Shown here in pieces: positions 1 to 4,731 of a stretch of 7,448 bases of DNA; within the stretch, counting starts at the first letter, position 1, and the number at the start of each line of letters is the position of its first letter. The notes under the pieces are model-generated. The model ran no database searches, was not told where the DNA came from, and was given only the letters and a program-made list of their open reading frames with translations. The position numbers were made by a program, and so were the translations under genes. Source of the stretch: Negativicutes bacterium UBA1444 (GTDB lineage Bacteria > Bacillota > Negativicutes > UBA1444); the NCBI GenBank assembly GCA_002329525.1, contig DCTI01000021.1, forward strand, positions 1 to 7,448, written 5' to 3'.

Positions 1-147
1 AAGCAGTACGGAATTGATCGGGTGACGGATGTGCGCCTGGCGCCGTCTTTGAAGGGTGGCGGCCTGGGGATGCGCTACACTGTGCGGATCAGAGGGAAAG
101 AGGTTTATCTGTTCGAAGAGGAAGGAAAATGGTTTTTGGAAAAGTAG
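1..147 (+). CDS. C-terminal end of an unrecognised protein (partial)
   Basis: Reading frame 1 is open from the first base to a TAG at 145-147, giving 48 residues that start KQYGIDRVTD and end KWFLEK. The fragment is charged and has a beta-rich look (RYTVRIRGKEVYLFEEEGKW). It has no membrane segment and no motif I recognise. The start and most of the gene lie to the left of the window. No terminator follows; about 140 nt of non-coding DNA separate it from the next gene on the same strand, so the two could share a transcript. The coding call rests on the open frame and protein-like composition. The function is unknown. Confidence 0.6.
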   Translation, partial: KQYGIDRVTDVRLAPSLKGGGLGMRYTVRIRGKEVYLFEEEGKWFLEK

Positions 148-288
148 CAGGAAACTGCTGGATTTTGGAGAATTCCCATAATATCTAAAATGTCAGTGTG
201 TGATAATCGTTGGATCAGTATGTTTACGCGAATTAACCAGCGAAGAATTTTGCGTTCAAATAGTGGATCCCAAAATGAGGTGCTTTTC

Positions 289-666
289 TTGTCGCACGTT
301 ACTATGACGAAAAAACTTGTCCCTGGCGCCCGCATCGCATACCAGGTTTCCGGTGTGAAATGTTATGGCAGCGTTATCGAAGACATCACAGAATATGATG
401 GCCGAATGTATCGGGTATTAAACGAAGATACCGGCCAACAGGAGGATGTTGCCCGCGTTCAAGTTCTGCGTGTTTATTCCAGGGATCTGCAGCAAATGCG
501 CCCAGGCAAGACGATAATGGCTTCAATCCGTAAGCAGGGAGTTCCGCATTTCGATTGTGGATTGGTGCGCGGACGACTAAAAGCGATCGCCGGCATCGTC
601 GGAAATTTGGACAATCAGCAAATAATTGATTTGTTGATATATCTGCGGGAAAAATATCCGCAGTAA
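289..666 (+). CDS. Hypothetical protein, about 125 aa
   Basis: The frame is open from an ATG at 190 to the TAA at 664-666. I chose the TTG at 289 because GAGGTG (277-282) lies 6 nt before it, while the ATGs at 190 and 304 have no SD. If ATG 304 is used, the protein starts MTKKLVPGARIAYQV. The first ~60 residues look like a small beta-barrel (GARIAYQV, GSVIEDI, MYRVLNEDTG), perhaps SH3- or KOW-like. This is only an impression. The C-terminus is helical (NQQIIDLLIYLREKY). There is no signal peptide or membrane segment, so it is probably cytoplasmic. I do not recognise the family. The repeats and tRNA scar of the attachment-like region follow it. Confidence 0.6.
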   Translation: MSHVTMTKKLVPGARIAYQVSGVKCYGSVIEDITEYDGRMYRVLNEDTGQQEDVARVQVLRVYSRDLQQMRPGKTIMASIRKQGVPHFDCGLVRGRLKAIAGIVGNLDNQQIIDLLIYLREKYPQ

Positions 667-787
667 AGATCAAGCCACTCGGGCGGAAGGCCATTTTTGA
701 AGAAAAGTGCCCGAAATCCCGTTAGAGAAACTCAAAATCTGCAGTCTTTGGATTTGGGCCCATCACTTATATTGGGACATGAAAAAT

Positions 788-825
788 GCCCAGGGTCGCG
801 GTGATTCCGAAGAATCTTCCTGGGC
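788..825. repeat. Long hairpin in the gene-free stretch
   Basis: GCCCAGG (788-794) pairs perfectly with CCTGGGC (819-825). Nested inside, GATTC (803-807) pairs with GAATC (812-816) around a CGAA loop, leaving an uneven internal loop (8 nt against 2). No T-tract follows (AAATCTGC), so it is not a standard terminator. The left flank, AAAAATGCCCAG (782-793), recurs at 995-1006 just before the tRNA remnant. Its role is unknown: it could be a protein-binding site of the attachment-like region or a structured RNA element. Confidence 0.45.
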
Positions 826-849
826 AAATCTGCTTTGACAGTTTCGTGT

Positions 850-906
850 TTTGACTACCGCGTTGACTACTTTTGTTGTGGCAGATGATTTTCAGCGGTA
901 GTCAAA
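850..906. repeat. 12-bp inverted repeat with a direct repeat, like integrase arm sites
   Basis: TTTGACTACCGC (850-861) has a perfect inverted copy, GCGGTAGTCAAA (895-906), 33 bp away. TTGACTAC occurs twice in direct orientation, at 851-858 and 863-870, 12 bp apart (about one helical turn). Groups of short direct and inverted sites beside a tRNA 3' end are what arm-type binding sites of tyrosine integrases look like, and a tRNA remnant begins about 105 bp further on. No integrase gene is in the window. The repeats are seen directly; the arm-site role is inferred. Confidence 0.5.
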
Positions 907-1012
907 TAGTATGGTTAAAGTTATCAGAAACCTTGATTTTATAGGCGTTAACCCCTCTTTTTACCGTCACAACTCTGCTGCCGGTTTTTCCCTCAAAAAT
1001 GCCCAGATATCT

Positions 1013-1057
1013 CTCACATTCAAGAGGTCACTGGTTCGAAACCAGTATGCCCCACCA
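1013..1057 (+). pseudogene. 3' half of tRNA-Val(CAC): attachment-site scar
   Basis: From 1013 the sequence matches the 3' half of a tRNA: anticodon loop CTCACAT with anticodon CAC (1015-1017), 3' anticodon strand TCAAG, variable loop AGGTC, T-arm ACTGG-TTCGAAA-CCAGT (1030-1046, perfectly paired), 3' acceptor strand ATGCCCC (1047-1053), A, and encoded CCA (1055-1057). The 5' half is missing: the bases before the loop (TATCT) cannot pair with TCAAG, and no GGGGCAT strand or D-arm lies upstream. It cannot be a working tRNA. A break in the anticodon loop is where many integrases recombine, so this is best read as attL/attR of an integrated element. The isotype depends on this alignment. Confidence 0.8.
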
Positions 1058-1099
1058 AGGTAAATCAACGGGTTTGACGATTTCGTCAAACCCGTTTTT
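1047..1099 (+). repeat. tRNA 3' end plus terminator, repeat copy 1
   Basis: This is the reference copy of a sequence that recurs twice downstream. Positions 1060-1099 (40 bp) are identical to 4185-4224, and 1047-1068 match 3408-3429 with two mismatches. Copy 1 is the only one still joined to a recognisable T-arm. Confidence 0.85.
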
Positions 1100-1100
1100 T
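1068..1100 (+). terminator. Intrinsic terminator after the tRNA remnant
   Basis: ACGGGTTTGACG (1068-1079) and CGTCAAACCCGT (1084-1095) form a perfect 12-bp stem with an ATTT loop, followed by a T-run (1095-1100). It starts 11 nt after the CCA, as expected for the native terminator of a tRNA gene. An identical hairpin ends the relE-like gene. Confidence 0.85.
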
Positions 1101-1230
1101 CATGTTTGGGAGTCAAATTGGGGTTTATTTTTCTTAGGCCGTAAAATAATCGAACATAGCTGATAGCCACAATTCTTTGAGCATCGTTTTAGACTGCGAA
1201 GAATGAATCGTCAACTTTATTACAAATCCC

Positions 1231-2058
1231 TCATTTGTATTTATAACGTATAGTTGGATCACGTAATAATTCGAGAGCTTTGCAATAAGCCATAATAATT
1301 CCAGTTGCAAACCTGTAACTGAAAGAAAGCAAATTGAATTTATTCTTATATGTAAAATTAGAAAGTTTTTTCGTGGACTTATCCTCTTTGAGAAATATTT
1401 CATCTGGCAACAGCACATTAACCACTACTTTTTCCCCATCCAAACGATATGTTGCTTGAAACATGCTGTCTGTCCACGGATCCACAAAAGGGCTATCAGC
1501 TTCTAATAATATGCCTTCTTGCATAACAAAAGCATTATCAGTTGACGCAAGCGATCTATAATGGACTAAACAGTTTCTCAAATCAACTAAATAGGAAATT
1601 TCCGGAATTTTACACAGTGTTTCGTATACCGGGCAATTAGTCGTGCCCGGTTGAAATGCCGTGATTGATTTTGGTAAGTGTCTATTTTCAAATAAAGGAT
1701 AAAGCAGTTTGCTTAAACTATCTAATGCAATTTTGCTCAAATTTACTAAAGCATAGAACTCAAAGAGTAGTGCTTGTGTTTCTTTTGCATACATGATGAT
1801 AACTGAAGGTGGCCCGGGGTAAATGTTTTTTGAACGCGCACTGACACCGCTAGCAAATTGCCCATATAACCCGGTAATATTATTGGCGTGGTAGGCCAAG
1901 CCTCTCAGATACCAATCTGCTCTCTCAATTCTACGGGTAACGTCAGTGTCTTGCACGGTATTTTTCGTTTTACTGACTTGGTTTGAAAAATATTTCTCTA
2001 TCTCCTCTAAACTTTCAATAAAACCATTTATGCTGTTCGTTTCTCCGAATTTAAGCAC
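1231..2058 (-). CDS. HEPN-domain protein, putative RNase/toxin
   Basis: This leftward gene of about 275 aa is mostly helical and has no signal peptide. The motif DLRNCLVHYRS contains R161-N-C-L-V-H166, the R-x4-6-H signature (with polar N) of HEPN domains, which form the catalytic centre of many RNA-cleaving toxins and abortive-infection proteins. It resembles stand-alone HEPN proteins of the Cthe_2314 type; the family name is tentative. I prefer the GTG at 2058 because GGGGGTG lies 6 nt upstream. TTG 2073 would add five residues but has no clear SD. The gene is visibly AT-richer than its neighbours, suggesting acquisition. No nucleotidyltransferase (MNT) partner or antitoxin is adjacent. Its stop lies about 130 bp from the tRNA scar, and hicA lies divergently upstream. 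A non-catalytic HEPN fold is the main alternative. Confidence 0.65.
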   Translation of the reverse strand: MLKFGETNSINGFIESLEEIEKYFSNQVSKTKNTVQDTDVTRRIERADWYLRGLAYHANNITGLYGQFASGVSARSKNIYPGPPSVIIMYAKETQALLFEFYALVNLSKIALDSLSKLLYPLFENRHLPKSITAFQPGTTNCPVYETLCKIPEISYLVDLRNCLVHYRSLASTDNAFVMQEGILLEADSPFVDPWTDSMFQATYRLDGEKVVVNVLLPDEIFLKEDKSTKKLSNFTYKNKFNLLSFSYRFATGIIMAYCKALELLRDPTIRYKYK

Positions 2059-2242
2059 AAATGACACCCCCAAAAGCTACTTATATACTAACTATATCAA
2101 AAATTGTACAAAAATGTATTTGTTAAACCGAGGATGTGAAAAATTAGTTTTTAGCCTTTTGCGGACATGAAATCGTCAGTATTAAAATCATTTACTTATA
2201 CGGATGAGCACCGTCGATTTTTGCCGAATTCCGGAGTAATTC

Positions 2243-2287
2243 GCAACTATTTTTTAGTTGCAGCAATCCGAAAGAATTAGATATAAT
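2243..2287 (+). promoter_or_regulatory. hicA promoter with an overlapping inverted repeat
   Basis: A perfect -10, TATAAT (2282-2287), lies 17 nt before hicA. The -35 is weak (TTGCAG, 2258-2263, 18-bp spacer). The inverted repeat GCAACT (2243-2248) / AGTTGC (2256-2261) overlaps this -35. A site in that position fits an operator for the ribbon-helix-helix antitoxin HicB, since hicAB loci are typically self-repressed. The operator role is inferred. Confidence 0.5.
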
Positions 2288-2304
2288 AATAGCGACGAGG
2301 TACG

Positions 2305-2559
2305 ATGATGGGCAAAAAAGAAAAACTGATTGAACGATTAAAAACCAATCCAAAAGATTTTTCGTTTGATGAACTGCAGTCCGTTTTGGAAGCTTTGGGT
2401 TTTGCAATGTCAAACAAGGGCAAGACAAGCGGCTCTCGGGTGAAATTTCTCAAAGGAAACGTTGCAATTGTGCTGCATAAGCCGCACCCGCGCAATGAGC
2501 TTTTAGAGTATCAGATTAGGCAAGTTTTAGAAATCCTAGAGAAGGAGGCCTTGCTGTGA
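2305..2559 (+). CDS. hicA: HicA-family toxin (putative mRNA interferase)
   Basis: This 84-aa protein has the HicA plan: an N-terminal helical part (KLIERL, FSFDELQSVLEALGF), a beta-hairpin (SGSRVKFLKGNVAIVLHK) and a C-terminal helix (YQIRQVLEILEKEALL). HicA toxins are small double-stranded-RNA-binding-fold proteins that cut mRNA and are neutralised by HicB. The usual catalytic histidine follows GS (GSH); here the triplet is GSR (residues 43-45). The histidines are in HKPHP (58-62), a form I associate with a clostridial/Bacteroidetes-type HicA branch. Activity is therefore likely but unproven. Two ATGs are possible: GACGAGG (2294-2300) is 4 nt from 2305 and 7 nt from 2308, so the second may be used. 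The stop overlaps the hicB start by 4 nt. Confidence 0.8.
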   Translation: MMGKKEKLIERLKTNPKDFSFDELQSVLEALGFAMSNKGKTSGSRVKFLKGNVAIVLHKPHPRNELLEYQIRQVLEILEKEALL

Positions 2560-2924
2560 ACAATATGTTGGAATATAAGGGCTATTATGGCACAGTGGAG
2601 CTTTCCGGCACAGATAATGTGCTTTTCGGCAAAGTCATCGGGGTTAACAGCCTTATATCTTATGAAGGCGACAGCGTACAAAGCCTTCGAGACGATTTTC
2701 AGGGCGCGGTGGATGAGTATCTTGAAATGTGCGCCGCGAATGGTATAGAACCGGAAAAAACCTATAAAGGAAGCTTTAATGTACGTGTGTCGCCGGAACT
2801 TCATAAAACATTGGCTTTGGTTTCGGCATCGCGCGGGCAAACACTCAATTCCGCCGTTGAGGAAGCCATTAAACATTATGTGAACAACGGCGCCAAGAAA
2901 ACCAACGCCCGCTCAGCCAGGTAA
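2556..2924 (+). CDS. hicB: HicB-family antitoxin
   Basis: This 122-aa protein has the two-part HicB design. Residues 1-70 are the HicB N-domain, a degraded RNase-H-like fold (YYGTVELSGTDNVLFGKVIG, a DDFQGAVDEYLEMC helix). Residues 71-109 form a ribbon-helix-helix DNA-binding domain (GSFNVRVSPELHKTLALVSA, RGQTLNSAVEEAIKHYV). It should bind and block HicA and repress the operon through the inverted repeat at 2243-2261. The GTG start at 2556 overlaps the hicA stop (GTGA) and has a strong GAAGGAGG 7 nt upstream; an ATG at 2565 is the alternative. Toxin-first order is normal for hicAB. The basic tail (KKTNARSAR) is unassigned. Confidence 0.85.
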   Translation: MNNMLEYKGYYGTVELSGTDNVLFGKVIGVNSLISYEGDSVQSLRDDFQGAVDEYLEMCAANGIEPEKTYKGSFNVRVSPELHKTLALVSASRGQTLNSAVEEAIKHYVNNGAKKTNARSAR

Positions 2925-2949
2925 AGTTCCACACACGAGGGATATAACC

Positions 2950-3399
2950 ATGGATATTGTCAAAAGCGCTCTGGAAAGTTCGGGCGTCGAGTACGAATTG
3001 ATCCACCATGAACAGCACCTTTGTTCCGCTGCCGACGGGGCAGCGTTCTTCGGCATCGAGTCCGGACAAACCGCGCCGACTTTGATTGCAGAAACGGATC
3101 ATGGATATGTTTCCATCATCTTTTCCGGCAGCCGAAACCATTTGGATTTTAAACAGGTCGCTGCTATTATCGGTTCCGCAAAATTTCAGCTGGCCAAGCG
3201 GAATAAATTACGGGAAATAACAGGCTTTGACGCTGGCGATATGCCGATGGTCGGCCTGAATATGCCTGTCCTGTTTGATAAGCGTCTTTTCCAGTATTCC
3301 TTCGTCTATGGCGGTTCGGGGTTGGCCAATCGGACATTGAGAATCTCGCCGATTCTATTGGCCCGGTTAAACAATGTGATTGCCTTTCTGGAAGACTGA
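2950..3399 (+). CDS. YbaK/EbsC-family aminoacyl-tRNA deacylase-like protein
   Basis: This 149-aa protein matches the YbaK/ProX editing-domain layout: VEYELIHHEQHLCSAADGAAFFGI at the N-terminus, a central strand pair with SGSRNHLDFKQVAAIIG (59-75), and the glycine/proline loop GFDAGDMPMVGLNMPVLFD (92-110). Family members hydrolyse mischarged aminoacyl-tRNAs (for example Cys- or Ala-tRNAPro). In typical members a lysine sits near the 'KTL' segment; here that position reads TAPTLIA, with proline (43), so editing activity may be altered. The start ATG has CGAGGG 8 nt upstream. It lies 25 nt after hicB on the same strand with no terminator between, so it is probably the third gene of the operon. 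A degenerate tRNA end begins 9 nt after its stop. Confidence 0.8.
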   Translation: MDIVKSALESSGVEYELIHHEQHLCSAADGAAFFGIESGQTAPTLIAETDHGYVSIIFSGSRNHLDFKQVAAIIGSAKFQLAKRNKLREITGFDAGDMPMVGLNMPVLFDKRLFQYSFVYGGSGLANRTLRISPILLARLNNVIAFLED

Positions 3400-3407
3400 T
3401 AACTAGC

Positions 3408-3429
3408 ATGCCGCACCAAGGTAACTCAA
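3408..3429 (+). repeat. Degenerate tRNA acceptor/CCA end, repeat copy 2
   Basis: Positions 3408-3429 match 1047-1068 at 20 of 22 positions (ATGCCGCACCAAGGTAA against ATGCCCCACCAAGGTAA), including the encoded CCA. The six bases before it, ACTAGC, resemble the 3' T-stem ACCAGT of copy 1. The rest of the T-arm and the terminator are missing. It begins 9 nt after the ybaK stop. Confidence 0.65.
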
Positions 3430-3499
3430 GATTTTCGTAGATTTTCCGGTAATCTATTTTCTTTTCGCACAGAAACACGCCGTGGCGGAATAAAACAGC

Positions 3500-3521
3500 G
3501 TTTAGGCGTCCTAAACTTTTT
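3500..3521 (+). terminator. Hairpin with T-run, possible terminator of the hicAB-ybaK operon
   Basis: GTTTAGG (3500-3506) and CCTAAAC (3510-3516) form a perfect 7-bp stem with a CGT loop, followed by TTTTT (3517-3521). It lies about 100 nt after ybaK and is the first terminator-like structure on that strand. The stem is short and only moderately GC-rich, so it could instead be an operator: it abuts the -35 of the next promoter candidate. Confidence 0.45.
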
Positions 3522-3545
3522 ACCACTGAAATCACATGATATAAT
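3517..3545 (+). promoter_or_regulatory. Candidate promoter upstream of the relBE-like pair
   Basis: A perfect -10, TATAAT (3540-3545), has a poor -35 (TTTTTA, 3517-3522) at 17 bp. It would give a leader of about 170 nt that crosses the anticodon-arm copy. A closer alternative is an extended -10, TGCTATAAA (3614-3622), without a clear -35. Confidence 0.35.
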
Positions 3546-3622
3546 AACTGCATAGGAAAATTGACACTGCTTAGTTGCCGTCACTAACCTCACCACCATC
3601 GGAAATCTTGGTTTGCTATAAA

Positions 3623-3645
3623 TGACCTCTTGAATGTGAGTCAAG
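3623..3645 (-). other. tRNA-Val anticodon-arm copy in reverse orientation
   Basis: Read on the minus strand, these 23 bases are a complete tRNA anticodon arm: stem CTTGA, loop CTCACAT (anticodon CAC), stem TCAAG, then AGGTC and A. The last 18 bases are identical to 1013-1030. No T-arm, CCA or acceptor follows (the minus strand continues ATTTATAGC) and no normal D-arm precedes. Only the arm is conserved, flanked by unrelated DNA on both sides, as in an attP-type core. The opposite orientation excludes a simple attL/attR pair with 1013-1057. Confidence 0.65.
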
Positions 3646-3719
3646 CGGCCGCCGATTCGATCCAATAGGCCCGCAGAATCTTGAGAAGAATGTTGAGTAA
3701 AGCAAAGGAGGCCGTCAAA

Positions 3720-3932
3720 ATGAGCGTACCGATCAAGCGACTGCAGGAGCTTGCCCGCCGAGTTCCCGTCAGTGAACGGAAAACCGCGGAACGCTTTCTG
3801 GAATTTCTCATCGAACATTCGGACGACAAACTGTCGCCTCTCGAAGCTGCCGAGGCCGACAAAGCGAAACGGGAAATAAAGCAGGGCAAGTGGGTATCCC
3901 ATGATGAGGTGCGAAAACTTGCCGGCTTATGA
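3720..3932 (+). CDS. Antitoxin of a RelBE/ParDE-like pair
   Basis: This is a 70-aa acidic, helical protein. I chose the ATG at 3720 because AAAGGAGG (3704-3711) lies 8 nt upstream; in-frame ATGs at 3681 and 3690 lack an SD. The N-terminus contains helices (IKRLQELARR, SERKTAERFLEFLIEH). The C-terminal segment (KREIKQGKWVSHDEVRKLAGL) has the 'G-x-W/V-S-x-D-E-V' tail typical of antitoxins that wrap around RelE/ParE toxins. The DNA-binding fold cannot be named with certainty. It lies directly upstream of, and overlaps, a RelE-like toxin, which is the main support for the assignment. Its base composition is closer to the flanking chromosome than to the HEPN gene. Confidence 0.75.
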   Translation: MSVPIKRLQELARRVPVSERKTAERFLEFLIEHSDDKLSPLEAAEADKAKREIKQGKWVSHDEVRKLAGL

Positions 3933-4188
3933 AATCCGTTGGTCCAGAAAAGCCGTAAGCTATATCAAGCGGCTTGGACCGGATAATCGCAAACGGATTG
4001 TTCAGGCAGTTGACTTACTGGCTCTCGATCTCTCGATGCAAGGATTGGACATTAAACCGTTGCAAGGCCGTCCCGGCGAATTCCGTTTACGTGTCGGCGA
4101 TTATCGCGTTATCTTTGAGCCCGATCACGCAATTCTGCTCATTAGCATCATTACTGTCAGTCCCAGAGGCGATGTATACAAAAAGTAA
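3919..4188 (+). CDS. RelE/ParE-family toxin
   Basis: This 89-aa protein fits the RelE/ParE superfamily in length and motifs: the first strand (YEIRWSRKAVSYIKRL), the paired helices (DNRKRIVQAVDLLALDL), KPLQGRPGEFRLRVGDYRVIF (46-66, the most conserved block) and the C-terminal strand ending PRGDVYKK. RelE members cut mRNA in the ribosome and ParE members poison gyrase; the sequence alone does not decide which. I chose TTG 3919 (MPAYEIRW): GAGGTG (3906-3911) is 7 nt upstream and the N-terminus then aligns with family members. The in-frame ATGs at 3901 and 3904 would add residues lacking an SD. The start overlaps the antitoxin end by 14 nt, implying translational coupling. The stop lies inside repeat copy 3. 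Confidence 0.85.
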   Translation: MPAYEIRWSRKAVSYIKRLGPDNRKRIVQAVDLLALDLSMQGLDIKPLQGRPGEFRLRVGDYRVIFEPDHAILLISIITVSPRGDVYKK

Positions 4189-4224
4189 ATCAACGGGTTT
4201 GACGATTTCGTCAAACCCGTTTTT
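4185..4224 (+). repeat. Exact 40-bp copy of the tRNA terminator segment, repeat copy 3
   Basis: Positions 4185-4224 are identical to 1060-1099. The match begins two bases before the end of the CCA-flank motif in copy 1, so no tRNA bases are included. The first bases (GTAA) supply the last codon position and the TAA stop of the relE-like gene, so the toxin reading frame ends exactly in the repeat. Confidence 0.9.
4193..4224 (+). terminator. Intrinsic terminator of the relBE-like operon
   Basis: This perfect 12-bp stem (4193-4204 with 4209-4220), ATTT loop and T-run is identical to the terminator after the tRNA remnant. It starts 5 nt after the toxin stop. It may also slow leftward transcripts from the flavoprotein gene, although the T-tract on that strand is weaker. 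Confidence 0.85.
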
Positions 4225-4290
4225 GCTTTCCTTATGTTTTCGCCCAGATAAATTTATTGGGACTCCCCCGCCTGTCTCAAAACTGGATCG

Positions 4291-4304
4291 TCACTTATAA
4301 GTGA
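4291..4304. repeat. 14-bp perfect palindrome over the flavoprotein stop
   Basis: TCACTTATAAGTGA is a perfect palindrome that includes the stop codon of the leftward flavoprotein gene. It could be a protein-binding site or chance. No T-run makes it a clear terminator. Confidence 0.35.
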
Positions 4305-4705
4305 TGGGTTTCAAAGCATTGATTGATCCAGCAGGTCGCCTGCCGGGCATCAAACCGTAAAACGCAGTATTCCGGATCGTCGACGCCCTGGGGGAAATGT
4401 GCGATGAACCAATCCTGCCAGAGTTCGCGCTTGATCGTCGCGTCTTGGACAATCTCGACCTCGCCCAACAGCGTGACGCTGTCGCCGCCCAGATAATAGC
4501 AGACGCTGGCCTTGGGATTTTGCCGGAAATGCCCTGTCTTGGCGGAGTGGGTCCCAGTGGCCATCCAGATCGTCCGGATTCCCTCCGTCTTGATCTTGGA
4601 AATTACGCAAACGCGCGGATAACCTTCTTCATTGATGGACGCCAGTGTCACGACCTCGCATTTCGCCAAAAGTTCTTCCGCCTTGTCGATCATGGTTTTT
4701 TTCAC
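4295..4705 (-). CDS. Pyridoxamine 5'-phosphate oxidase-like flavin-binding split-barrel protein
   Basis: This 136-aa protein belongs to the PNPOx-like/FMN-binding split-barrel group (general stress protein 26-like): AEELLAKCEVVTLASINEEGYPRV (9-32), IWMATGTHSAKTGHFRQNPK (46-65, the FMN-phosphate-binding region), ASVCYYLGGDSVTLLGEVEIV (66-86) and a C-terminal strand (YCVLRFDARQATCW). Such proteins bind FMN or F420 and are usually uncharacterised reductases or oxidases, cytoplasmic. I chose GTG 4705 because GGGAGG (4715-4720) lies 9 nt upstream; the frame is open further to 4837, but that part crosses the promoter. ATG 4693 is too far from the SD. It has its own sigma-A promoter and a LexA-like box, and is transcribed alone. 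The substrate is unknown. Confidence 0.85.
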   Translation of the reverse strand: MKKTMIDKAEELLAKCEVVTLASINEEGYPRVCVISKIKTEGIRTIWMATGTHSAKTGHFRQNPKASVCYYLGGDSVTLLGEVEIVQDATIKRELWQDWFIAHFPQGVDDPEYCVLRFDARQATCWINQCFETHHL

Positions 4706-4731
4706 AACAAACCGCCTCCCGCATTTTTGTA

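Noticed and set aside
190..288. N-terminal extension of the gene ending at 666, starting at ATG 190
   Set aside because: There is no SD before ATG 190, whereas GAGGTG is well placed before TTG 289. The extension reads like non-coding sequence.
967..1170. Minus-strand open frame containing WFRTSDLLNVRD
   Set aside because: This peptide is the antisense translation of a tRNA T-arm and anticodon arm, a familiar spurious ORF at tRNA ends. The tRNA remnant on the plus strand explains it.
1013..3645. A single integrated element bounded by attL (1013) and attR (3645)
   Set aside because: The two tRNA cores are in opposite orientation, while attL and attR of an integrated element are direct repeats. 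A second event or inversion would be needed.
3426..3902. Minus-strand 158-codon frame containing GGRLTHIQEV
   Set aside because: The GGRLTHIQEV part is a translated tRNA-Val anticodon arm. The frame also runs antisense through the well-supported relB-like gene and has no SD at its start.
1060..4224. Integron cassette array with attC-like palindromes after toxin-antitoxin genes
   Set aside because: Toxin-antitoxin cassettes each followed by a palindrome suggest an integron, but the hairpins lack the R''/R' core (GTTRRRY), are perfect terminators with T-runs, and continue a tRNA end. The modules also differ in orientation and no IntI is present.
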